Of a DNA stretch of 64,000 nucleotides, positions 17,635 through 26,469 are shown piece by piece. The position numbers were made by a program, and so were the translations under genes. The stretch is from Roseibium sp. TrichSKD4 (GTDB taxonomy: Bacteria > Pseudomonadota > Alphaproteobacteria > Rhizobiales > Stappiaceae): contig NZ_GL476311.1 of assembly GCF_000148725.1 (NCBI RefSeq), positions 441,225 through 505,224 on the forward strand, written 5' to 3'. The notes below the pieces were generated by a model. That model had not been told where the DNA came from, ran no database searches, and saw nothing but the letters and a program-made list of their open reading frames with translations. Each line of letters opens with the position of its first letter. The first letter of the stretch is position 1.

Positions 17635-18290
17635 GTGAGCAATCAGAGCAGAATCCGGCCGAGCAAGACCCTGCTGAGCAGCTGTCTTCCGCGTCCAAAC
17701 CGCAACGACGCCGGATCCCGATTCTGGTTCTGCTTCCGGTCATTATTTTTGCCGCTTTGGCTGCGCTGTTCCTGTTTCAGCTGACCATGGGCAATGATCC
17801 GAGCAAGATTCCGTCGGTTCTGATTGGGCGGCCTGCGCCTGATGCATCTCTTCCTGCTGTTGAGGGACTGGCACCTGAAGGTGTTCAGCTGGAGGGATTT
17901 TCCAAGGCTGACATGATCGGGAAAGTGTCCATCGTGAACGTCTTTGCATCCTGGTGTGGCCCTTGTCGTCGGGAACATCCTCTTCTCGAAGAGCTTGCAA
18001 AGCAGGATGGGTTCCAGATGATCGGGATCAACTACAAGGACAAGCCGGAAAACGCTCGCCGGTTTTTAGGCAGTCTCGGCAATCCCTACGACAGGGTTGG
18101 CTCTGATCCAAACGGCCGCGCCGCGATTGATTGGGGTGTTTACGGCATTCCTGAAACGTTCATTGTCGATGCGACGGGAACGATCCGCTACAAATATATC
18201 GGCCCGCTGAGCCCGACCAGCTATCGCGACGAATTTCTGCCGCAGCTTGAGGTCATCTTGCAGACACCAAACGGCCCGCAATCGAATTGA
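17631..18290 (+). CDS. ccmG: Thiol:disulfide interchange protein CcmG/DsbE
   Basis: A 219 aa membrane-anchored periplasmic thioredoxin that keeps apocytochrome cysteines reduced. It has an N-terminal charged leader of about 26 residues, a TM anchor near 28-46 and the active site ASWCGPCRREHP near 105-116. The cis-Pro lies in YGIPETFIVD. The genes ccmE, ccmF and ccmH are not in this window, so the maturation system is split between loci. Confidence 0.93.
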   Translation: MSEQSEQNPAEQDPAEQLSSASKPQRRRIPILVLLPVIIFAALAALFLFQLTMGNDPSKIPSVLIGRPAPDASLPAVEGLAPEGVQLEGFSKADMIGKVSIVNVFASWCGPCRREHPLLEELAKQDGFQMIGINYKDKPENARRFLGSLGNPYDRVGSDPNGRAAIDWGVYGIPETFIVDATGTIRYKYIGPLSPTSYRDEFLPQLEVILQTPNGPQSN

Positions 18291-18396
18291 ATTGCAATCA
18301 CAAACAGGTGTGATTGGCTTCCGTCACCTCCTCGTTACTCGCACTTGAAGGGGCAGTTGCCTATGTTCTTCGCAGATTGATGCGGAACATAGAGCC

Positions 18397-19173
18397 ATGA
18401 CCTTGAGATATGCGACACTTCGAAATCTGCTTTTTGCCGGGGTATGCGCTGCGGCAACGTTTGGTAGCCCGCTGATGACATCGTCTGCCTCTGGCACTGA
18501 GCCTCGCGTCGTGGCTGAGCTTTTCACCAGCCAAGGGTGTTCGTCCTGCCCGCCTGCTGACCGTTTGCTGCACGATTTGGCGAAAGACAGTTCCATTTTG
18601 CCGCTGACTATGGCGGTCGACTATTGGGATTACCTCGGTTGGCCGGACACGCTGGCCAGCAGTGCACATTCGGATCGCCAGCGTTCCTATGCGGTCAAAC
18701 GGGGTGACCGATCCGTTTATACACCTCAATTGGTGGTCAATGGTCTGAGCCACGTTGTTGGCAGCCGCCGAAACGATGTGGTTCAGGCGTTGAAAACAGC
18801 TCCGGCCTTCACCGCGAAGGTTGCCATGAGCCGGTCCGACATGGCGCTTGAGGTCATCATTGACGGCGCGCTTCCATCGGGTGCGGACAAGGCCAATGTC
18901 TATTTTCTTCGCGTGAGTTCTGCCGAAGAGGTGGAGATCCGCCGCGGTGAAAATGCTGGCCGGACCATCACCTATCGAAACGTCGTTCGGAGCCTGCAGC
19001 CGATAGGCGTTTGGACCGGGGAGCCTGCCAAGATCCGCTTGCCGAAATCGGAAATGCGCAAGGGCGCAAATGACAAATGCGCGATCCTTGTACAGGTCGA
19101 TACTGACGATGGTCCCGGCGAAATTATCGGGGCAAACATCATGAATCTGCAGATGGCTTCAGCCGCCCAATAG
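18397..19173 (+). CDS. DUF1223 thioredoxin-like secreted protein
   Basis: A 258 aa protein with a signal peptide (residues 1 to about 32, ASG end) and a DUF1223 domain of thioredoxin-like fold. ELFTSQGCSSCPPAD carries Cys48 and Cys51, and YWDYLGWPD and RSVYTPQLVVNG are family signatures. The family's role is unknown; the exported CxxC and adjacency to the ccm genes suggest redox or metal handling, which is inference only. It stands 106 bp after ccmG and may be a separate unit. Confidence 0.85.
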   Translation: MTLRYATLRNLLFAGVCAAATFGSPLMTSSASGTEPRVVAELFTSQGCSSCPPADRLLHDLAKDSSILPLTMAVDYWDYLGWPDTLASSAHSDRQRSYAVKRGDRSVYTPQLVVNGLSHVVGSRRNDVVQALKTAPAFTAKVAMSRSDMALEVIIDGALPSGADKANVYFLRVSSAEEVEIRRGENAGRTITYRNVVRSLQPIGVWTGEPAKIRLPKSEMRKGANDKCAILVQVDTDDGPGEIIGANIMNLQMASAAQ

Positions 19174-19284
19174 TTTCTGATTTTTGGGAAGGAGCCGGGC
19201 AAATTGATCCCGGCCCCTTGCCTTCACCCTCAAACCTGCTACCCAAGTGCGCGAACCTGACCGACGTTTAACGGAGTTCGCTGC

Positions 19285-20172
19285 ATGAACCTGAGATTGC
19301 AGATCGCCTTAGCCAGCATTGGCGTTGGTGTGTTGGTTCTTGCGCTCAAGTTTGCAGCTTATTGGCTGACAGGTTCCGTTGCTCTTTATTCGGATGCATT
19401 GGAAACCACGGTCAACATTGCGTCCTCGCTGGCAACGGTTTTCGCGGTTTGGTTTTCCTCAAAGCCAGCTGATTCCAACCATCCTTATGGTCATGACAAG
19501 GCAGAGTATTTCGCTGCCGTTCTCGTGGGCGTCATGATTGTTCTGGCTGCAATTTCCATTTTTGCAGCTGCCTGGCAGGGCTATGTCTCAAACGCACCCG
19601 TCACATGGTCGCCGGTCGGGCTTGGTGTGAACGTGCTGGCTGCTGCTATTAACGGTGGCTGGGCCTGGTTCTTGATCAAGTATGGGCGTAGCCACAAGTC
19701 TCCCGCCCTTGTTGCAGACGGCAAACATTTATCTTCCGATGTCATCACCTCTCTCGGTGTTCTGGTAGGGGTCATTTTGGTGTTTGTCACCGGGTGGCAG
19801 GTTCTCGATTCCCTTTTGGCGGCTTGTGTTGGCATTGCGGTGCTCTGGACCGGGTGGGAGGTGATGAAGGAATCTGTCAGTGGTTTGATGGATGAAGCAG
19901 CTTCAGCCGATGTGCTTCAGACGATCCGGGATCTGATTTCCGAACATGGGGAAGGAGCGCTGGAAGCGCATGATCTTTTGACCCGAATTGCCGGGCGCTC
20001 CACCTTTGTTGAGTTTCATCTGGTTGTGCCGGGGGCAATGTCTGTTGAAAAGGCGCATGCGATCTGCGACCGGATCGAAGAGGCCATTCAGGAAGATATT
20101 CCCGGTGCTCGCGTTACCATTCATGTTGAGCCGGAGCATAAAGCCAAACACTCGGGGATTGTGGTTCTGTGA
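19285..20172 (+). CDS. Cation diffusion facilitator (FieF/CDF family)
   Basis: A 295 aa inner-membrane divalent-cation/proton antiporter. TM2 carries YSDALETTVN, with the metal-site Asp near 38 and Glu near 41; TM5 has the HxxxD pair in DGKHLSSDV near 148-154. A C-terminal ferredoxin-like domain contains FVEFHLVVPGAMSVEKAH. The TM2 position usually His or Asp in zinc/iron exporters cannot be used here to fix specificity. Its stop overlaps the GTG of the ABC permease gene, so both are translated together. Confidence 0.9.
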   Translation: MNLRLQIALASIGVGVLVLALKFAAYWLTGSVALYSDALETTVNIASSLATVFAVWFSSKPADSNHPYGHDKAEYFAAVLVGVMIVLAAISIFAAAWQGYVSNAPVTWSPVGLGVNVLAAAINGGWAWFLIKYGRSHKSPALVADGKHLSSDVITSLGVLVGVILVFVTGWQVLDSLLAACVGIAVLWTGWEVMKESVSGLMDEAASADVLQTIRDLISEHGEGALEAHDLLTRIAGRSTFVEFHLVVPGAMSVEKAHAICDRIEEAIQEDIPGARVTIHVEPEHKAKHSGIVVL

Positions 20173-21002
20173 GCGTGCAGCGCGCCACTTTGCGGCAGGT
20201 CTTTGATCATCTGATTTTGTTGATCGGGTCGGTCCTTATGTGTGGACCCATGGTGGCGCTGCTTTTAACAACCACACATCCAGCTGGCTCTTTGCCCCGC
20301 GGAGGCCTGACCTTGTTACCCGGTGAGGCCGGACTACAGAACTATTCCGGTTTGATTGATACCGCCCTCGGGGCAAGCGGAGAGGCGACTGTTTTACTTC
20401 TGGCGTGGAATTCCTTCGTTCTGGGGGCCGGATTTGCGGCCTTGAAGGTACTCCTGTCATTGATGGCGGCATACGCGTTGACCTATTTTCGCGTTCGCTG
20501 TGCCCCACTGATTTTCGCCGTTTTGCTGCTGTCCATCATGCTGCCGCTCGAATCTCGTTTCCTGCCAACATATGGTGTGGTGGCATCGCTTGAACTGACA
20601 AATACCCATTCCGGTATGATCCTGCCCTTGCTTGCGACAGGCATTGGCACATTCTTTTTCGTGCAGTATCTCAAGACCGTTCCGGAAACGCTGGTTGAGG
20701 CTGCCCGCATGGATGGCGCCGGACCGATCCGGTATTTCATCGACATTTTGGTGCCCATGTCGATGCCAATGATGGGTGCGCTTTTTATTGTCGCTTTTGT
20801 GACTGGCTGGAACCAGTATCTATGGCCGGTGCTGATTGCCTCGGATGAAACACGCTATACGCTGGTGCGGGGCCTACAGTTTTTTGGCCCTTCCAGTCTG
20901 ACAGGCATGATGCTGGCCTGCCTGTCCGTTCTTCCTCCCGCTCTTTTGGTCATCTTGTTCCAGCGCCAAGTTGTGAAAGGTCTTTTTGATGGCAGCCACT
21001 AA
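20169..21002 (+). CDS. Orphan ABC permease, UgpE/MalG-like
   Basis: A 277 aa inner-membrane permease of the carbohydrate-uptake (CUT1) class with six TM segments. The EAA loop ETLVEAARMDGAGPIRYF is near 176-193, and SAYALTYFR-type and WNQYLWPVLI regions follow UgpE of the glycerol-3-phosphate importer. The start is GTG, overlapping the upstream CDF stop. No ugpA, ugpB or ugpC partner is nearby, so it must work with subunits encoded elsewhere or be a remnant. The next ORF, a HAD hydrolase, overlaps its end by 14 bp. Confidence 0.8.
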   Translation: MSVQRATLRQVFDHLILLIGSVLMCGPMVALLLTTTHPAGSLPRGGLTLLPGEAGLQNYSGLIDTALGASGEATVLLLAWNSFVLGAGFAALKVLLSLMAAYALTYFRVRCAPLIFAVLLLSIMLPLESRFLPTYGVVASLELTNTHSGMILPLLATGIGTFFFVQYLKTVPETLVEAARMDGAGPIRYFIDILVPMSMPMMGALFIVAFVTGWNQYLWPVLIASDETRYTLVRGLQFFGPSSLTGMMLACLSVLPPALLVILFQRQVVKGLFDGSH

Positions 21003-21669
21003 GCCGGACTTCGCGGCGATTGTTTTCGACTGCGACGGAGTAATGGTCGATTCTGAAGCGATTTATGTCGAGGTGGAAATGCGGCGATTGGCGGATATTG
21101 GTCTCGCCTACGCGGTAAGTGATTATTAACAGCGCTTTAACGGCCTAAGGCCAGACGATTTCGTGTCAGAGGTTGCGGTGGAATATGCCAAGCTCGGCAA
21201 AGGGTCTTTGCCCGAGGCGTTTGGTCCAGATCTTGCCGCTGAAGTCTATGAGCGGATGGAGACAGAACTTCAGCCAATTGCAGGTATTCATGATCTTCTG
21301 GATCAGGTCACTGGTCCAAGGGCGGTTGCCTCGTCCAGCGCAGCTCACCGGCTGGTTCGCAAGTTGGAAATGACTGGTCTTTCCAAATATTTCGATGAGC
21401 ACGTCTATTCGGGTGATTTTGTCGAAAACGGAAAGCCTGCCCCCGATTTATTTCTGTATTCCGCCGAGAAATTATCCGTTGATCCTGCCGAGTGTCTGGT
21501 GATCGAGGACAGTGCCAATGGCGTTCTGGCGGGAATAGCTGCCGGAATGACAACATGGGGCTTTATCGGCGGCGGGCATGCGACCTCAGAGCTGGGTGAG
21601 CGGTTGAAAGACGCAGGCGCGGAGCGTGTTTTTGAAAGCCATGCGGAGATTGCCGTAGCTTTGCGGTAA
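20989..21669 (+). pseudogene. HAD-IA phosphatase interrupted by TAA at codon 47
   Basis: Read from the ATG at 20989 this is a phosphoglycolate phosphatase/beta-phosphoglucomutase-like HAD hydrolase: motif I FDCDGVMVDSE, then a cap, motif II SSSAAHR, motif III GKPAPDLFLY and motif IV VIEDSANGVLAG. Codon 47 at 21127-21129 is TAA, between SDY and QRFNGL, where the family has a residue such as Tyr. The frame is otherwise open for 227 codons. A single base change (TAT or TAC to TAA) explains it. Restart at GTG 21163 would lack motif I and be inactive. Confidence 0.85.
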
Positions 21670-21688
21670 CTCTCCGATTGGCCGGGAC

Positions 21689-22714
21689 TTATCCTCTTGC
21701 GTCGGCGAAGGACACGAGCCGCTTGGAATTTTCATCCCACAGGTGCAGCCGGGCAGTGGAGATGCTTTCGGAAATCGTTAGCCGATTGCTGTGAGCCAGT
21801 TCTTCATGATCGCGCAGGACTTCCGGCAGACGGTAGAACGGAATTCGGCTGCACAGGTGATGGACATGGTGGATGCCGATATTGGCTGACAGCCATTGCA
21901 GGGCTGGCGGCAGAATGTAGTGAGAGCTGCCTTTCAGGGCCGCTTCATGCAGTTGCCAGTCTTCTTCCTGTTCCCAGTGCGTGGTTTCGAACTGATGTTG
22001 CACATAGAAGAGCCAGACACCGGCTGTTGCCGCAAACAGGGTGGTTGGCAGGAAGATAAAGACAAGAGGCATCCAGCCGCCGAGCAGGTAGATAGCGGTT
22101 AATCCGGCAATGATAGCGAGATTGGTGACCATCGCGCTGATCCAGTAAATCGCATGATTGGTCAGCCCGAGCGGTAGACGGTATTCCAGTAAGAAAATGT
22201 AACCCGGTCCAAGGCCGAACAGCACCAATGGATGGCGATAAAGACGGTAGAGAAACCTCTTGAGCGGGGACCGCGCCTGATACTCGGCAACTGTCAAGGT
22301 GTTGATGTCCCCCAGACCGCGTCGGTCCAGATTTCCTGCCGCGCCGTGATGAATGGCATGCGCGCGTTTCCACACGTCGTATGGCGTGAGTGTCAAAACG
22401 CCGAGTGCACGTCCAACCCAGTCACTCAAAACCTTGTTTTTGAAGAAGGCTCCGTGGCCACAATCATGTTGGATGGCAAAGAGCCGCAACAAGAAACCGG
22501 CATTGACCACTGAAATGGCAACACTGATCCACGGACTGACTGAAAGCGCGGCCCATGCCAGGGCCCAAAGCCCGAGAAAGGCGCCGAGTGTGATCGCCAG
22601 CTCCCACGTGCTGCGCAAGGGGTTCGGTTCCCGATAGGCCGACAGGATCTTCACCCAATCCCGGGGATCACGGGTTTCGGTGGTGTTGAGAGTCGAGCCA
22701 ACTGTGTCGAGCAT
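21689..22714 (-). CDS. Membrane fatty acid desaturase
   Basis: A 341 aa di-iron membrane desaturase of the DesA/FADS type. The three histidine boxes are HDCGH near 87-91, HAIHH near 123-127 and HHVHH near 284-288, with four hydrophobic helices. The position of the boxes suits a delta-12-like acyl-lipid desaturase. Electron donors are not encoded nearby. It is a single gene, with its start facing the 215 bp gap before the amt stop. Confidence 0.9.
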   Translation of the reverse strand: MLDTVGSTLNTTETRDPRDWVKILSAYREPNPLRSTWELAITLGAFLGLWALAWAALSVSPWISVAISVVNAGFLLRLFAIQHDCGHGAFFKNKVLSDWVGRALGVLTLTPYDVWKRAHAIHHGAAGNLDRRGLGDINTLTVAEYQARSPLKRFLYRLYRHPLVLFGLGPGYIFLLEYRLPLGLTNHAIYWISAMVTNLAIIAGLTAIYLLGGWMPLVFIFLPTTLFAATAGVWLFYVQHQFETTHWEQEEDWQLHEAALKGSSHYILPPALQWLSANIGIHHVHHLCSRIPFYRLPEVLRDHEELAHSNRLTISESISTARLHLWDENSKRLVSFADARG

Positions 22715-22929
22715 ATTTTCGAATTACCGTCAGTTTTAGCGGACTTCGAAGACACCATGCCCTTGCCGCAGCCTGTAACGACTTAATATTATTGAGTGCT
22801 TTAGCAAATATAGCTTAAAGACGCACCAACGAATTCTGATTAATTAAGCTATTAATGCTGATTTTGAGGCATTTGTGATGCTGAAATCAACCAGAATTCG
22901 GTTTCGTTACAGACTTCTGTTGTCGAGTT
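22715..22929. promoter_or_regulatory. Gap holding the desaturase promoter
   Basis: AT-rich stretch of 215 bp between the desaturase start and the amt stop. GAATTCTG at 22831-22838 is repeated inverted as CAGAATTC at 22892-22899, and ATGCTGA occurs twice between them. I see no gene and no clear terminator for amt. Confidence 0.35.
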
Positions 22930-24153
22930 CTACCGTCCCAAGAGGTCTTGTTCCGGGGTGGAGCTGATCTTGTGGATGGCAAGGTCTGCGCCCATGAACT
23001 CCTCTTCTTCTGTGAGGCGGAGGCCAAGCATGGTCTTCAGCGCACCGTAGACGGCGTAACCAACGGCGAAGGCGTAGACGATCCCCACTCCCGTGCCGAT
23101 GATCTGGGCCATGAGGGAGACGCCACCGAGGCCTCCCATGGCTTCCTGACCGAAGACGCCTGCAGCAATGGCACCCCATGCGCCGCAGATGCCGTGGAGC
23201 GGCCAAACGCCGAGAACATCATCGATCTTGAGGCGGTTTTGGCAGATTTCGAAGCCCTTGATGAAGATTGCCCCGGCTACGCCGCCGACAATAAGGCTGC
23301 CAATTGGATGCATAATGTCAGAGCCTGCGCAGACCGCGACCAGTCCGGCGAGCGCCCCGTTGTGCACGAAGCCGGGGTCGTTTTTCCCGACCACGAGAGC
23401 GGCCAGAATACCGCCAACCATGGCCATCAGCGAGTTGATGGCCACCAGCCCGGAGGCTGATTCAAGCGAGGCGGCTGTCATGACATTAAAGCCGAACCAG
23501 CCCACGCAGAGCATCCACGACCCCATGGCAAGCCATGGAAGGGAAGAGGGCGGAATGCCAATTGGTTGGCCTTGCTTGTTGTAGCGGCCCTTGCGCGCAC
23601 CCAGAAGCAAGACCGCAGCAAGAGCAATCCAGCCGCCAACGCCATGAACCACGATAGAGCCTGCGAAGTCGTGGAACCCCGCGCCAAACGTGCTTTCGAG
23701 CATGGCTTGGAAGCCAAAATTGCCGTTCCAGATCAGACCTTCAAACAGCGGATAGGCGATGCCGACAAGCGCCACTGTTGCCAGACATTGCGGCAGGAAC
23801 TTCATGCGCTCTGCAATGCCGCCGGAGATAATCGCGGGAATGGCCGCTGCAAAGGTGGTCAGGAAGAAGAATTTGACGAGGGTCAGGCCCTGCAACTCGA
23901 AACCTTCCCCGCCGCCGGACAGTGTGGCCGCATTGACGAAGAATGTTGTCCCATAAGCAACCGCATAGCCAACGAAGAAATAGGCGACGGTCGATAAGGC
24001 GAAATCGACCAGAATCTTCACCAGCGCGTTGACCTGGTTTTTCTGGCGAACGGTACCGACCTCCAGAAAGGCAAAGCCACCGTGCATGGCGAACACCAGA
24101 ATGGCGCCGACCAGAACAAAAAAGACGTCTCCGCCCACGGACGTATCAGACAT
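22930..24153 (-). CDS. amt: Ammonium transporter (Amt), stand-alone copy
   Basis: A 407 aa inner-membrane ammonium channel with eleven predicted TM helices and no signal peptide. FAFLEVGTVRQKNQ near residue 27, the FAGSIVVHGVGGW motif with the first pore histidine near 164-176, and DDVLGVWPLHGICGAWG with the second near 310 are typical. It differs markedly from the glnK-linked copy. A sigma-54-like element lies 56-71 bp upstream of the ATG, suggesting nitrogen control. Confidence 0.93.
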   Translation of the reverse strand: MSDTSVGGDVFFVLVGAILVFAMHGGFAFLEVGTVRQKNQVNALVKILVDFALSTVAYFFVGYAVAYGTTFFVNAATLSGGGEGFELQGLTLVKFFFLTTFAAAIPAIISGGIAERMKFLPQCLATVALVGIAYPLFEGLIWNGNFGFQAMLESTFGAGFHDFAGSIVVHGVGGWIALAAVLLLGARKGRYNKQGQPIGIPPSSLPWLAMGSWMLCVGWFGFNVMTAASLESASGLVAINSLMAMVGGILAALVVGKNDPGFVHNGALAGLVAVCAGSDIMHPIGSLIVGGVAGAIFIKGFEICQNRLKIDDVLGVWPLHGICGAWGAIAAGVFGQEAMGGLGGVSLMAQIIGTGVGIVYAFAVGYAVYGALKTMLGLRLTEEEEFMGADLAIHKISSTPEQDLLGR

Positions 24154-24432
24154 TCAAACCGCTCCCCCAAATTTGCCCAGTTTGCAGGCATGTGTTGGCA
24201 AGCGCTTAATCAAACTGCATGCCAAATTGGCAGAGGTTTGAAATCATGTCGGTTTTTCCGGTGTGTCTAAGAGCCTGATGTCGGAGTGTTCATGAAACGG
24301 GCAGAAATCGACCTATGAATGAAATTTCCGCCTACTTTTTCATCAAATGGGCGGAAATTAGCTTTGTGCGGAGTATATCTTGATAGATGATTTATACTTT
24401 TCTATTGAAATTATTGACGAATATGGATTGCA
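24154..24432 (-). promoter_or_regulatory. Upstream region of amt with sigma-54-like promoter and inverted repeat
   Basis: No gene is seen. On the minus strand TGGCATGCAGTTTGAT (24224-24209) has GG and GA with the 10-base spacing of a -24/-12 element, though the -12 GC is GA. Farther up, ATTTCCGCC at 24324-24332 and GGCGGAAAT at 24350-24358 form a 9 bp perfect inverted repeat with a 17-base centre, and GGGCAGAAAT at 24299-24308 is a related half-site. These could be activator sites for NtrC or another regulator. Confidence 0.5.
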
Positions 24433-24463
24433 CAAAAAATGCCCAGGGCAATGCCCCGGGCAG
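24433..24463 (-). terminator. Rho-independent terminator of glnK-amt
   Basis: On the minus strand a 9 bp stem GCCCGGGGC/GCCCTGGGC (24461-24453 with 24449-24441, one G-U pair) with a 3-base loop is followed by A and six T at 24439-24434. It lies 50-80 bp after the amt stop. Confidence 0.85.
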
Positions 24464-24510
24464 AAGTTGCAGCGCAGGCTCCTACGCTGAGCGGATGTTT
24501 GAACCGGGTC

Positions 24511-25836
24511 TTAGTAGCGCTGCGACCCTGTTCCGAATTCCGGGTAGGCTTCAATGCCGATTTCGACCTTGTCCAGACCCAGTGCTTCTTCTTCGGCGCT
24601 GACCCGAATGCCCATTGTGGACTTCAGGATGAACCAGAACACGGTGCTGGCGATCAAAGTGAACGCGCCGTAGGCAACGATGCCGGTCAGTTGCACGCCA
24701 TAAGATGCGTCAGAGTTGGACAGCGGAACGATCAAGGTGCCCCAGATGCCGGCAACAAGGTGAACCGGGATTGCGCCAACCACATCATCGATCTTCAGCT
24801 TGTCGAGCAGCGGAACAACAAACACCACGATGGCACCACCAACGCCGCCGATGAGGACGGACTGGAAGACGCTCGGTGCCAGCGGTTCAGCTGTGATGGA
24901 GACGAGACCAGCCAATGCGCCGTTGAGGGCCATGGTCACATCAACCTTCTTGTACATGATTTGCGTCAGGATAATTGTGACGACCACACCGGCGGCTGCT
25001 GCCATGTTGGTGTTGGCGAAGATGCGGGAGATGTCGGAAACGTCGCCAATTGTGCCCATGGCAAGCTGAGATGCGCCGTTGAAGCCGAACCAGCCGAGCC
25101 ACAGGATGAAGGTGCCGAGCGTTGCCAGCGGCATAGAGGAGCCTGGAAGCGGGGTCACCTGACCATCCGGTCCGAATTTGCCTGTGCGTGCGCCGAGGAT
25201 GATTGCGCCAGACAGAGCGGCCCAGCCACCGACGGAGTGAACGAGCGTAGAGCCTGCGAAGTCGGCAAAGCCCATTTCGGAGAGCCAGCCTGCGCCCCAC
25301 TGCCAAGAGCCGGCGATCGGGTAAATGAAGCCAGTCAGGACAATCGTGAAGATCAGGAACGGCCACAGCTTGATGCGCTCGGCCAAGGTGCCGGAGACGA
25401 TTGAAGCTGTGGTTGCGCAGAACACCATCTGGAAGAGCCAGTCGGAGGCCGTGGAGTAGCCGGTGTCGAGCGCGTCGCCGCCAACCGGGTCGAAGCTGTA
25501 TGGGCCGAGGGAGCCGATGAAGCCGCCGTCAACGCCGGTGTACATCAGGTTGTAGCCGGTGATCCAGAACATCAGACCCGCAATGGAATAGAGCGAGATG
25601 TTCTTCAGGCATTGCATGGAGACGTTTTTGGTGCGGACAAGGCCCGCTTCCAGCATGGCAAAGCCAGCTGCCATCCACATGACCAGGAAGCCGCCGATGA
25701 GGAACAGCAGCGTGTTGAAGATGTACTGCACTTCCGGGGAAACTGCCGGGGCTGCGTCTTGCGCCATGGCCGGGCCTGCCATCAGTGCGAGGGAGGTGAG
25801 CAGTGCTGCACCCTTTATGGTCCGTTTGATCAACAT
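24511..25836 (-). CDS. amtB: Ammonium transporter AmtB, glnK-linked
   Basis: A 441 aa ammonium channel with a cleavable signal peptide (about residues 1-26, AMAQ end) and eleven TM helices, as for AmtB. FAMLEAGLVRTKNV, FAGSTLVHSVGGW and DDVVGAIPVHLVAGIWG contain the phenylalanine gate region and the twin pore histidines. The start is ATG 25836 with GGTGAG 8 bases upstream, 17 bp after the glnK stop; an in-frame TTG at 25857 is less likely. Its partner GlnK blocks the pore when the cell is nitrogen-replete. Confidence 0.95.
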   Translation of the reverse strand: MLIKRTIKGAALLTSLALMAGPAMAQDAAPAVSPEVQYIFNTLLFLIGGFLVMWMAAGFAMLEAGLVRTKNVSMQCLKNISLYSIAGLMFWITGYNLMYTGVDGGFIGSLGPYSFDPVGGDALDTGYSTASDWLFQMVFCATTASIVSGTLAERIKLWPFLIFTIVLTGFIYPIAGSWQWGAGWLSEMGFADFAGSTLVHSVGGWAALSGAIILGARTGKFGPDGQVTPLPGSSMPLATLGTFILWLGWFGFNGASQLAMGTIGDVSDISRIFANTNMAAAAGVVVTIILTQIMYKKVDVTMALNGALAGLVSITAEPLAPSVFQSVLIGGVGGAIVVFVVPLLDKLKIDDVVGAIPVHLVAGIWGTLIVPLSNSDASYGVQLTGIVAYGAFTLIASTVFWFILKSTMGIRVSAEEEALGLDKVEIGIEAYPEFGTGSQRY

Positions 25837-25853
25837 TGGGGGTCTCACCTTTC

Positions 25854-26273
<420 letters not shown>

Positions 26274-26299
26274 TCAGCGGTTCGGTTCGCCACCTTCCT

Positions 26300-26315
26300 T
26301 TCAAGTGGCGTGCCA
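26300..26315 (-). promoter_or_regulatory. Sigma-54-like promoter of glnK-amtB
   Basis: Minus-strand TGGCACGCCACTTGAA matches the -24 element TGGCACG exactly, and carries TTGAA where TTGCA/T is usual. The predicted start lies near 26288, about 95 nt before the glnK ATG. NtrC/sigma-54 control of glnK-amtB is established in proteobacteria. Confidence 0.65.
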
Positions 26316-26336
26316 AGTTGGAATGGAGGAGCGAAA

Positions 26337-26356
26337 TCCCGCAGAAATCTGCGGGA
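26337..26356. repeat. 8 bp inverted repeat upstream of the glnK promoter
   Basis: TCCCGCAG (26337-26344), AAAT, CTGCGGGA (26349-26356) is a perfect palindrome with a 4-base centre, 22 bp upstream of the -24 box. It could be a regulator site or a weak terminator for the upstream DUF924 gene, whose transcript runs the same way. Confidence 0.5.
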
Positions 26357-26402
26357 ATTGCCAATGTTTGATGAAGTGCGCGTCGGATAGTCAGTTACAG
26401 AA

Positions 26403-26460
26403 ATGACTAATTATTGTGCAATAAATCGTATTGCGCTGCACAATGACTAATAATTGTGCA
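26403..26460. repeat. Direct and inverted repeats, probable activator sites of glnK-amtB
   Basis: ATGACTAATTATTGTGCA (26403-26420) recurs 40 bp later as ATGACTAATAATTGTGCA (26443-26460). TGCACAAT (26437-26444) and ATTGTGCA (26453-26460) form a perfect inverted repeat with an 8-base centre, and GTGCAATA-AATCG-TATTGCGC (26417-26437) is an almost perfect 8-5-8 palindrome. The array lies about 90-145 bp upstream of the sigma-54 box, the usual distance for an enhancer. Spacing does not match the classical NtrC site. Confidence 0.55.
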
Positions 26461-26469
26461 GGTAAAAAA

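Noticed and set aside
22831-22899. GAATTCTG/CAGAATTC inverted repeat 53 bp apart
   Set aside because: Eight bases with a long centre in AT-rich DNA can arise by chance; mentioned only as part of the gap.
26437-26460. Canonical NtrC site in the glnK upstream repeats
   Set aside because: Half-sites are right (TGCAC) but the spacing is 8 bases rather than the usual 5, so I do not call it NtrC.
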